DNA of 64,000 nt from Prevotella sp. AGR2160 (lineage in GTDB: Bacteria; Bacteroidota; Bacteroidia; Bacteroidales; Bacteroidaceae), in contig NZ_AUJK01000001.1 of NCBI RefSeq assembly GCF_000424185.1, positions 1-64,000 of the forward strand, in the 5' to 3' direction. Of the stretch, positions 34,661-41,147 are shown piece by piece (the stretch's first letter is position 1; each line of letters begins with the position of its first letter). Position numbers and translations under genes: made by a program. Under the pieces are notes generated by a model. That model did no database searches and was not told where the DNA came from. It saw only the letters and a program-made list of their open reading frames with translations.

Positions 34661-34672
34661 TATGTACCTTTG
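34641..34672 (+). promoter_or_regulatory. Promoter of the tRNA-Lys pair
   Basis: TTTG at 34641-34644, 20 nt, TACCTTTG at 34665-34672. The -33 element lies inside the last codons of the upstream gene. Confidence 0.75.
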
Positions 34673-34731
34673 CACTCGCATTTCAGAAATGAGTACTTCG
34701 GTAACTCGCAGAGATGTAGCAAAATTCGTTT

Positions 34732-34804
34732 GCGCCCTTAGCTCAGTTGGTAGAGCAACTGACTCTTAATCAGTGGGTCTAGGGTTCGAATCCCTAAGGG
34801 CGCA
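34732..34804 (+). tRNA. tRNA-Lys (anticodon CTT), copy 1
   Basis: A 73-nt cloverleaf: acceptor GCGCCCT/AGGGCGC, D-loop AGCTCAGTTGGTAGAGC, anticodon loop CTCTTAA (anticodon CTT, reading AAG) and T-arm GGGTTCGAATCCC. The discriminator is A and CCA is not encoded. Confidence 0.97.
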
Positions 34805-34842
34805 CAAACGGAATCAAAGCGATGAAGTCTTTCATCAATCTT

Positions 34843-34915
34843 GCGCCCTTAGCTCAGTTGGTAGAGCAACTGACTCTTAATCAGTGGGTCTAGGGTTCGA
34901 ATCCCTAAGGGCGCA
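34843..34915 (+). tRNA. tRNA-Lys (anticodon CTT), copy 2
   Basis: Identical over all 73 nt to copy 1, separated by a 38-nt spacer. Both come from one promoter and end at the terminator just downstream. This is a tandem duplication. Confidence 0.97.
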
Positions 34916-34921
34916 CGAAAG

Positions 34922-34958
34922 CGGATGCTTAACGAAAGTTGAGCATCCGTTTTTTTTA
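34922..34958 (+). terminator. Terminator of the tRNA-Lys operon
   Basis: A 12-bp stem (34922-34933 with 34938-34949, one T-G pair) closes a GAAA tetraloop and is followed by eight T. Confidence 0.92.
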
Positions 34959-35375
34959 TTGTTTATATCTCAGCACGGCATGGATGAAGCCGTCCACTTT
35001 CGGATCAGCGAGCTTGCGCAGGCGCACCTGGATAATCATCTTCAATAACGACTTGGCGAAGAGGGCCAGAAGGATGCCCAGGGCGATGGCGGCAAAGAGC
35101 GTATAAGAACCGAAAGGATAACTCTCCTCGGGGAATGCCGAGAGGATAAGGACGGGAAGAACGATGAGGACACCGGCAATGGTGAGCTGCGTGCGCGGTG
35201 ACCCACCCATGTCGAGGATAGCCTGTTTATCAAAGAGATAATCATCGAGCTTTTCACGCGACAGGCCGTAGTCTTCCAACTTCGGGAAGGCCGCATCCTG
35301 TTCAAACTGTTGCATCTTCCGCGTCACCTGATGCTCGAAGTCATCAAGGATCGGCTTGTCAAGTTCTTTCAGCAT
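34956..35375 (-). CDS. Hypothetical membrane protein
   Basis: This 139-residue protein has a soluble, charged N-terminal half (about 1-60, with helix-forming ILDDFEHQVTRKMQQFEQDA). Two membrane helices follow at about 65-85 (LTIAGVLIVLPVLILSAF) and 90-110 (YTLFAAIALGILLALFA), then a basic tail ending HAVLRYKQ. I do not recognise its family; similar small proteins are common in Bacteroidetes. It follows the RNase P RNA gene on the same strand by about 40 bp and may be read through from it. Confidence 0.7.
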   Translation of the reverse strand: MLKELDKPILDDFEHQVTRKMQQFEQDAAFPKLEDYGLSREKLDDYLFDKQAILDMGGSPRTQLTIAGVLIVLPVLILSAFPEESYPFGSYTLFAAIALGILLALFAKSLLKMIIQVRLRKLADPKVDGFIHAVLRYKQ

Positions 35376-35414
35376 AGTCTTCTGCTATTAAGTAATGGTC
35401 AAGAAATAAAAAAA

Positions 35415-35796
35415 CGAAAGCAGTGCCCCTGTAAGCCGGGTTCCGTTGCAGTCAGAGACTGCCGCCTGCCATTTATCTAGGACGACGGTCACCCGCCGCC
35501 TCAAGCATTCTACCCTCCACAGATGTCACAAGGACAATCGGGCGGACTACCCCTCAGACTGTGGTATACATGAACTTGCAGCCTCCAGCCGGCACAGCCC
35601 GCCGGTCACCCGGCGGCTGGTGGTCTCTTACACCACCTTCTCACCCTTACCCCCAAAGGGGCGGTCATTCTCTTCTGCCGTCACCTACTGTCACCAATAG
35701 CTTCTATTTTCGGAAGTGAAGCGTCCACGTGCTGCCCGGACTTTCCTCTCGCGCCGCCAAGGACGCCAGCGGCAGAGCCGGGACACTGCTTTCGGG
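35415..35796 (-). ncRNA. rnpB: RNase P RNA (class A)
   Basis: On the minus strand the RNA starts around 35796 and contains the universal GAGGAAAGTCCGGGC near its 5' end. It ends with the matching ACGGAACCCGGCTTAC block. The terminal stem pairs AGCAGTG-type sequence at both ends (CCCGAAAGCAGTGTCC with GGGGCACTGCTTTCG). The GGTGGTGTAAGAGACCACC hairpin and a GAGGGTAGAATGC segment fit the specificity and catalytic domains. It is the catalytic RNA that trims tRNA 5' ends. A minus-strand TACCTTTG box at 35807-35800 fits its promoter. The exact ends are estimated to a few bases. Confidence 0.95.
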
Positions 35797-35999
35797 TTGC
35801 AAAGGTACAAACTTTTTCTTAAATCAAGAAACTTTCTTTATCATTTCTCCTTTTATTGCTTAAGAACACTTAAGGTCAAAAATTAAATTGTTAAATTGGG
35901 ATAAAGATAAGCGTCATCATGGCAGATTAACAAATTTTGCGCTTATATTTGCAAGCGATTTTGGAAAATAGAAAATATTCAGTAATAAAGATAACGATT

Positions 36000-37484
36000 A
36001 TGACAAAGAACATCAGTAAGTATTTGATCGCCGGTGCTTGTGTCGCTTCGCTGACACTCTCCACAGGCGCTTTCATCAAAGTACAGGCCGCCGAGGCTCC
36101 TGCCGTAGCAGCTGCCGGTCAGCCCGTAGACCTTACCTATGCCGCCAGCAAGGCTCTCCCTGCTGTCGTACATATCAAGTATGTCCAGAATTCCAAGACT
36201 AAGACCATTGAAGTACAGAGCAATCCTTTCGATGACTTCTTCAGCGATCCCTTCGGCTTCTTCGGTAATCCGAACCAGGGCAACGGCGGCACCCGCAAGC
36301 AACAGGTGCAGACGCCGAAGCAGGAAGCCACGGGTAGTGGTGTCATCATCAGCCCGGACGGATATATCGTCACCAATAACCATGTCGTAGAAGGCGCCGA
36401 CGAGCTGACCGTCACCCTCGACGACAACCGCGAGTTCTCCGCACGGATCATTGGTACCGACAAGGTCACCGACCTCGCCCTCATCAAGATCGATGCCAAG
36501 AACCTCCCCACCCTGCCTATCGGCAACAGTGACGACCTGAAGGTCGGCGAGTGGGTCATCGCCGTCGGTAACCCCTACGGTCTGAACAGCACCGTCACCG
36601 CCGGTATCGTCAGTGCCAAAGGCCGCAGCATCAACGAGCCGGGAGCCACAACAGGTATCTCCTCGTTCATCCAGACCGATGCCGCTATCAACCCCGGTAA
36701 CTCCGGTGGTGCCCTCGTCAACACGCGTGGCGAGCTCGTCGGCATCAACGCCATGCTCTACTCTCCTACCGGCAGTTACACAGGTTATGGCTTCGCCATT
36801 CCGACGGCCATCATGAACAAGGTCATCAGCGATATTAAGCAGTATGGCAGTGTACAGCGTGCATGGCTCGGTATCAAGGGTGGTGACGTGCTCAACTATA
36901 TCAATGCCCAGAAAGAAGACGGCAAGAGCGTAGACCTCGGTACCAACGAGGGCGTCTATGTCGACAGTGTCGATCCTGATGGCGCCGGTGCCGCTGCCGG
37001 TCTGCAGAAGAATGATGTCATCATCAATGTCGACGGTAAGAAGATCACGAAGATGGGTGAGCTGCAGGAGATCATCAACAGCAAGAAACCCGGTGACAAG
37101 GTCACCATCACCTATCTCCATAACAAGAACAAGCACAGCAAGACCGTCACGCTGAAGAACGCGCAGGGCACGACGTCCATCGTCAAACAGGCAGACCTCG
37201 ATGTTCTCGGTGCCCAGTTCCGTCCTGTCAACGCCGAAGAGAAGAAACAGATGGGTATCAACTACGGCCTCGTCGTGACGAAAGTCAACAATGGTGCCTT
37301 CAAACAGGCCGGTATCAACCGCGGCCTCATCATCCAGGTCGTCAACGACCAGAAGATCAGTACGATCGACGAGCTCCAGAATATCGTCAAGTCTGCTTCT
37401 ACGAGTAAGAGTCCGGTACTCTATATCCAGGGTATCTGGCCCACCGGCAAGAAGGCTTACTACGCCGTCCCGCTGGAGAAATAA
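36000..37484 (+). CDS. htrA: Do/HtrA family periplasmic serine protease
   Basis: This protein of about 494 residues has a signal peptide (cleavage near VQAAEAP, residue about 31). The trypsin domain has the full triad: His128 (TNNHVVEG), Asp158 (TDLALIKID) and Ser235 (NPGNSGGALV). The flexible LA loop carries NPFDDFFSDPFGFFGNPNQ-type sequence. Two PDZ domains follow (about 280-370 and 395-480; 'VDSVDPDGAGAAAGLQKNDVI' and 'VTKVNNGAFKQAGINRGLII'). It degrades or refolds damaged envelope proteins. A TATATTTG -7 box at 35944-35951 lies about 50 nt upstream. The frame upstream of 36000 is not used. Confidence 0.94.
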   Translation: MTKNISKYLIAGACVASLTLSTGAFIKVQAAEAPAVAAAGQPVDLTYAASKALPAVVHIKYVQNSKTKTIEVQSNPFDDFFSDPFGFFGNPNQGNGGTRKQQVQTPKQEATGSGVIISPDGYIVTNNHVVEGADELTVTLDDNREFSARIIGTDKVTDLALIKIDAKNLPTLPIGNSDDLKVGEWVIAVGNPYGLNSTVTAGIVSAKGRSINEPGATTGISSFIQTDAAINPGNSGGALVNTRGELVGINAMLYSPTGSYTGYGFAIPTAIMNKVISDIKQYGSVQRAWLGIKGGDVLNYINAQKEDGKSVDLGTNEGVYVDSVDPDGAGAAAGLQKNDVIINVDGKKITKMGELQEIINSKKPGDKVTITYLHNKNKHSKTVTLKNAQGTTSIVKQADLDVLGAQFRPVNAEEKKQMGINYGLVVTKVNNGAFKQAGINRGLIIQVVNDQKISTIDELQNIVKSASTSKSPVLYIQGIWPTGKKAYYAVPLEK

Positions 37485-37505
37485 TTTATGATGTTCCGCC
37501 TCAAT

Positions 37506-37538
37506 GTAGGTGCGTGGCCACAATAGGACGACACCTAC
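37506..37538. repeat. GTAGGTG intergenic repeat, copy 3
   Basis: An imperfect palindrome bounded by GTAGGTG and CACCTAC with a GTGGCCAC core. It lies 22 bp after the htrA stop. Confidence 0.7.
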
Positions 37539-37558
37539 AATAGGATCAGTGAATGAAT

Positions 37559-37606
37559 CCCCATAGCTTTTCATTAACATAATAATGAAAAACTATGGGG
37601 ATTTCT
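37559..37606 (+). terminator. Terminator of htrA
   Basis: Long stem CCCCATAG-TTTTCATT (from 37559) with AATGAAAA-CTATGGGG (to 37600), then ATTTCTTTG. Its distal end abuts the -33 box of the rpoD promoter. Confidence 0.8.
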
Positions 37607-37636
37607 TTGTCAAATGAAATAAAATTCGTATTTTTG
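37606..37636 (+). promoter_or_regulatory. Promoter of rpoD
   Basis: TTTG at 37606-37609, 19 nt, TATTTTTG at 37629-37636. The leader is about 20 nt. The -33 element coincides with the T-rich tail of the htrA terminator. Confidence 0.78.
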
Positions 37637-37660
37637 CAACCAAACTTAATCTGTATGCGC

Positions 37661-38521
37661 ATGAGACAGTTGAAAATTTCAAAGTCTATCACCAACCGTG
37701 CGAACGCCTCACTTGACAAATACCTTCAGGAGATCAGTCATGAAGAGATGATATCTCCCGAAGAAGAGGTGGAACTGGCACGCCGCATTAAGAAAGGCGA
37801 CCGGGAGGCCCTGGATAAACTCACCAAGGCCAACCTGCGATTCGTCGTCTCTGTGGCTAAGCAATATCAGAATCAGGGTCTCTCCCTCCCCGATCTCATC
37901 AACGAGGGGAATATGGGACTTATCAAGGCCGCTGAGAAATTCGATGAGACAAGGGGATTCAAGTTCATCTCCTATGCCGTTTGGTGGATCCGTCAGAGTA
38001 TCCTTCAGGCGATCGCCGAAAAGAGTCGTATGGTACGTCTGCCACTGAACCAGGTCGGCAATGTCTCTAAGATCAGCCGGGCCCTGAACAAGTTTGAACA
38101 GGAAAACGAGCGCAAGCCGAGTATCGAGGAGATCTCCATGGAGACCAATATCCCCGAGGACAAGATCGAGGAAGCCATCAAAGGCAACACCCATCATGTC
38201 AGTATGGACGCGCCATTCCAGGATGATGAAAACAACAGTCTCGCCGACACCGTCCCGGCCAACACGCCGCCCGCCGATGCCGAACTCATGCAAGAGTCGC
38301 TGAAGAAAGAGTTGAAAACAGCCCTCGACACCCTCCTCACCGAAAGGGAGCGCAACATCATTGCGGACACCTATGGCCTCTACGGACCGGAGCTGAGCCT
38401 TGAGGAGATCGGAGCCAAGTATAACCTCACACGCGAACGTGTACGCCAGCTTCGCGAGAAGAGTCTGCGAAAGCTCCGCAACAGTGTCGACAGTAAGGTT
38501 CTCAAGACATTCTTAGGATAA
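37661..38521 (+). CDS. rpoD: Primary RNA polymerase sigma factor (RpoD type)
   Basis: This 286-residue protein starts [25 protein letters not shown], which is the usual Bacteroidetes form lacking region 1.1. It shows region 1.2 ([23 protein letters not shown]), region 2 ([13 protein letters not shown], '[20 protein letters not shown]', '[18 protein letters not shown]'), region 3 ([13 protein letters not shown]) and region 4 ([18 protein letters not shown]). It should recognise the TTTG/TAnnTTTG promoters seen across the window. The ATG at 37661 matches homologues; an ATG two codons earlier is possible. It has its own consensus promoter. Confidence 0.95.
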   Translation: MRQLKISKSITNRANASLDKYLQEISHEEMISPEEEVELARRIKKGDREALDKLTKANLRFVVSVAKQYQNQGLSLPDLINEGNMGLIKAAEKFDETRGFKFISYAVWWIRQSILQAIAEKSRMVRLPLNQVGNVSKISRALNKFEQENERKPSIEEISMETNIPEDKIEEAIKGNTHHVSMDAPFQDDENNSLADTVPANTPPADAELMQESLKKELKTALDTLLTERERNIIADTYGLYGPELSLEEIGAKYNLTRERVRQLREKSLRKLRNSVDSKVLKTFLG

Positions 38522-38533
38522 TCATCAACACGT

Positions 38534-39187
38534 ATGAATTTAAAAAAATATATGCTTCTCTCCGCTGCCGCCCTCGTCCTCTCGACGCCGGCAGCTTCTG
38601 CCCGTGACGTCATGAAGAAGATCTATATGTATGGTTTCTCCGCCTCTTTCAATGACTCCACGGTCTATGTCTCCGATGTCATGCCCGTCGACTCGGCATG
38701 GTTCGATTCCAAGACGAATTTTCTGCGCGGCCGTGACCAGTATTCCGACCAGCTCCGCAACTATTTCAAGCAGAAGGGCATGCCTTTCCGCACCTGCGTC
38801 GTGGAATATGCTGCTACGAAGGAGGCTGCTGAGAAAATGCGGACCAGTATGATGACCCGCTATAGTAATCTCAACGAGAAGCAGCAGAAAAAAAACAAGA
38901 AAAGAGCCAAACGCGGTGAGAACGAGGTGACCCCGATTCTTTATATCGTCAAGAATATGGACGCTGATTTTGCTTTCAAGTCTTATACCCCTTGGGAAGA
39001 TACTGTGGAAGGAATGGCCGAGGCTGCCCAGGAGAAAAAGAAGAATAACAAGAAACCGAAGAAAGAGAAACGCCCCGCCGCGCCGAAACAGGGTATGCGC
39101 CCAGGCGATGAAGGTCCCGAAAACGGTATGGGGCCCGGTAATGATATGGGCCATGGCATGGGTCCCGGCGGTAACATGAACCGGTAA
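38534..39187 (+). CDS. Secreted protein with charged helical region and Met/Gly/Pro-rich tail
   Basis: This 217-residue protein has a signal peptide (MNLKKYMLLSAAALVLSTPAASA). Residues 25-110 form a small alpha/beta domain (KKIYMYGFSASFNDSTVYVSDVM, then FRTCVVEYAATKEAAEKM) with one Cys. A lysine-rich stretch follows (NEKQQKKNKKRAKRGENE, and again at about 165-185). The last 30 residues are low-complexity Met, Gly, Pro, Asn and Asp with one His (GPGNDMGHGMGPGGNMNR). The family is unknown to me. It starts 12 bp after rpoD and ends 2 bp before the HprK-like kinase, so it may be part of that operon. A metal-binding role for the Met/His tail is only a guess. Confidence 0.7.
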   Translation: MNLKKYMLLSAAALVLSTPAASARDVMKKIYMYGFSASFNDSTVYVSDVMPVDSAWFDSKTNFLRGRDQYSDQLRNYFKQKGMPFRTCVVEYAATKEAAEKMRTSMMTRYSNLNEKQQKKNKKRAKRGENEVTPILYIVKNMDADFAFKSYTPWEDTVEGMAEAAQEKKKNNKKPKKEKRPAAPKQGMRPGDEGPENGMGPGNDMGHGMGPGGNMNR

Positions 39188-39189
39188 CG

Positions 39190-40098
39190 ATGGGTACAAA
39201 CAACCAAGATTTTTTCTTCTCACTGGCAGAGATGCCCGTCTGTCTCTCTTTCGCCGCAAGCAAATTTAACAGCATCGACCTCGTTCCGTCGATGCTGCCT
39301 TTTTCCTGTGAAAAGCCGAAAGAGGGGAAGTCACTCCTCTTCCATCTGCGCATTGACGACAAGCTACAACCTGTGGAGAAGAGTCGTCGGGAACGGATTC
39401 GTAATTTCGATACGGGGAATGGCAATACCATCGTGGACCGTATTGATGACGGCGGCTACCAGTTCATTATCAAGGACCTCAATGGCGGCAGCTGTTGTCT
39501 GCTCATCGCCAATGCCGACTTCTCCCGCTGCCAGTGTGCCCTCAACGGCAACTACAACATGCGGAAGTTCGGACTGAATAACGCCCTCATGCTCGTCTTC
39601 TCGTTCTCCGCCGCCTGGCATGACACCCTCCTCATCCATGCCTCACTGGTGCGGCAGCACGGCTGGGGCTATGCCTTCATCGCTAAGAGCGGGACGGGAA
39701 AGAGCACACAGGTGAGCATGTGGCTGAGATATCTCCCCGACTGTGACTTGATGAATGATGATAACCCCATCATCCGCATCATAGACGGTACACCTTATAT
39801 ATATGGTAGCCCCTGGAGCGGTAAGACACCGTGCTACCGGAATGTGAAAGCGCGACTCGGAGCCCTGACACGTATAGACAGGGCAACGACCAACAGCGTG
39901 GAGAAACTGCCGCCCGTCCAGGCCTTCGTATCCGTCCTCCCCTCTTGTTCGAGCATGAAATGGGAGCCGAAACTCTTCAACCGTATCTGTGACACCGTCA
40001 CGAAACTCATTCAGACAACAGGTATCTATACCCTCCATTGTCTACCCAATGAGGAAGCCGCACATGTCTGCCACGATGCCATCGCCGTAGGGACATGA
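39190..40098 (+). CDS. HprK-like P-loop kinase
   Basis: This 302-residue protein has an 'LLIHASLV' strand with His150, followed by the P-loop AKSGTGKSTQ (about 165-174) and an acidic pair LMNDDNPII (about 188-195). This is the arrangement of HPr-kinase/PEP-carboxykinase-type domains found beside PqqD-like proteins. The N-terminal 130 residues are beta-rich and resemble the non-catalytic front part of such kinases. True HPr kinase would carry a further C-terminal signature that is not visible here, so it probably phosphorylates another substrate, perhaps a peptide or protein. The final codons (GTA GGG ACA TGA) lie inside the GTAGGGACATGATTC repeat. Confidence 0.72.
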   Translation: MGTNNQDFFFSLAEMPVCLSFAASKFNSIDLVPSMLPFSCEKPKEGKSLLFHLRIDDKLQPVEKSRRERIRNFDTGNGNTIVDRIDDGGYQFIIKDLNGGSCCLLIANADFSRCQCALNGNYNMRKFGLNNALMLVFSFSAAWHDTLLIHASLVRQHGWGYAFIAKSGTGKSTQVSMWLRYLPDCDLMNDDNPIIRIIDGTPYIYGSPWSGKTPCYRNVKARLGALTRIDRATTNSVEKLPPVQAFVSVLPSCSSMKWEPKLFNRICDTVTKLIQTTGIYTLHCLPNEEAAHVCHDAIAVGT

Positions 40099-40114
40099 TT
40101 CATCATGTTCCGCC
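40089..40114. repeat. GTAGGGACATGATTC repeat, copy 2
   Basis: It begins in the last codons of the kinase gene and continues CATCATGTTCCGCC. It matches 40614-40640 almost base for base and is related to the terminator at 19438. Confidence 0.75.
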
Positions 40115-40124
40115 ACTGCATAAA

Positions 40125-40616
40125 ATGAAACAAATGGAAAAGATTCCGATCATAGAGAAAAAGATGGAGAATGCCATCCTCCTGCCACAGGTCATTGCCC
40201 TGATCAATGAGGGACACACGGTGACACTACGGCTGAAAGGCTTCTCCATGCGACCCTTCCTGGAGGACAACCGTGACAAGGCTCTGCTGACGAAAGTACA
40301 ACAGATTCATGTCGGGGATGCCGTCCTGGCAGAGACAGCACCGAAGCATTTCGTCCTTCACCGTATCGTGAAGATCAACGGTGATGCCGTGACCCTTCGT
40401 GGTGACGGCAATATGGGTTGTGAGCACTGTCGACGGGAGGATGTCAAGGCCTTCGCTCTTGGTTTCTATCGGAAAGGGCATGACTACCTCGACAAGACCA
40501 ACGGCCTGAAGTGGCGTACCTACTCTTTCTTTTGGTGCCGGATGCTCCTTCCCTTCCGCCGTTATCTCCTCGCCGCCTATCGTCGCATCTGGATTCCATG
40601 GTTCGGTCCGATGTAG
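40125..40616 (+). CDS. Signal-peptidase-like S24/S26 serine peptidase
   Basis: This protein is about 163 residues long. GFSMRPFLEDN gives a nucleophile Ser41 in the S-M-x-P pattern. VLHRIVKINGD places a His79 where S26B (archaeal/SipW-type) signal peptidases keep the catalytic His instead of Lys, and RGDGN completes the third motif. There is no clear membrane anchor; a weak hydrophobic, basic stretch lies near the end (LLPFRRYLLAAYRR). It could cleave a leader peptide in the same module as the upstream kinase and downstream PqqD-like protein. The ATG at 40125 is preferred because the earlier ATG (40095) lies in the repeat and overlaps the kinase stop; 40134 is also possible. Confidence 0.7.
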   Translation: MKQMEKIPIIEKKMENAILLPQVIALINEGHTVTLRLKGFSMRPFLEDNRDKALLTKVQQIHVGDAVLAETAPKHFVLHRIVKINGDAVTLRGDGNMGCEHCRREDVKAFALGFYRKGHDYLDKTNGLKWRTYSFFWCRMLLPFRRYLLAAYRRIWIPWFGPM

Positions 40617-40640
40617 GGACATGATTCATCCTGTTCCGCC
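40614..40640. repeat. GTAGGGACATGATTC repeat, copy 3
   Basis: It starts at the stop codon (TAG) of the peptidase gene and reads GTAGGGACATGATTC then ATCCTGTTCCGCC. Confidence 0.75.
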
Positions 40641-40646
40641 CCATAT

Positions 40647-40697
40647 AAAAGTAAAAAAGTAAAAAAGTAAAAAAGTAAAGAAGTAAAAAAGTAAACT
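40647..40697. repeat. GTAAAAAA octamer array
   Basis: Six tandem copies of an 8-bp unit (GTAAAAAA, one GTAAAGAA variant), followed by a short hairpin CTTGGC/GCCAAG at about 40696-40719. A paired-arm version lies at 63459-63561. Confidence 0.85.
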
Positions 40698-40742
40698 TGG
40701 CAAACGAAGTTCCGCCAAGAAGAAAAGAATCGAGAAAAAAAT

Positions 40743-41009
40743 ATGAAAGCTAAGAAAGGATTCAACCTCCGTGATGTCTGCGGAGCGAAAGTCGTTGTCG
40801 CTGAAGGCAAAGAGAATATCGACTTCAGCAATATCATCAGTATGAATGAGAGTTCTGCCTATCTTTGGGAACATATCCAAGATCAGGAGTTCACGGTAGA
40901 CACCCTTGCAGACCTCCTTACAAAAGAATATGAGGTCGATGCCGACACTGCCCGTCAGGATGCCACCACGCTTGCAGAACAGTGGAAACAGGCGGGGATC
41001 ATAGAGTAA
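40743..41009 (+). CDS. PqqD-like protein (RiPP recognition element fold)
   Basis: This 88-residue protein has the PqqD pattern: a beta hairpin (FNLRDVCGAKVVVAEG), then 'ISMNESSAYLWEHI' with the conserved asparagine, E, L and W, then helices TVDTLADLLTKEYEVDADTARQDATTLAEQWKQAGII. PqqD folds bind leader peptides in RiPP maturation. It follows a kinase and a peptidase on the same strand. No radical SAM enzyme, transglutaminase or short precursor was found within the window, so the partner is unknown. The start ATG at 40743 follows the octamer array, with GAAAAGAATCGAGAAAAA before it. Confidence 0.82.
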   Translation: MKAKKGFNLRDVCGAKVVVAEGKENIDFSNIISMNESSAYLWEHIQDQEFTVDTLADLLTKEYEVDADTARQDATTLAEQWKQAGIIE

Positions 41010-41029
41010 AGCCTCACCCGTTGGTCTTT

Positions 41030-41131
41030 TTGCAGGGGCCGTCCCTTGTGGCGGCCCAATGCCCGTAAGGGCATTCCGTAATAGAGAACGGCGTTCCGCC
41101 GTCGGGCCGCCACAAGGGACGGCCCCTGCAA
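41030..41131. repeat. Long GC-rich intergenic palindrome
   Basis: The 28-nt arms 41030-41057 and 41104-41131 are exact reverse complements. Interior modules are AATGCCCGTAAGGGCATT (41058-41075) and GAACGGCGTTCCGCCGTC (about 41086). It lies between the convergent PqqD-like and DPP IV genes. Confidence 0.9.
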
Positions 41132-41147
41132 AGGGATCAGAAAGGCC

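Noticed and set aside
35979..37580. 533-codon frame opposite htrA
   Set aside because: It is antisense to htrA, which has a full catalytic triad and PDZ domains; it also runs through the terminator.
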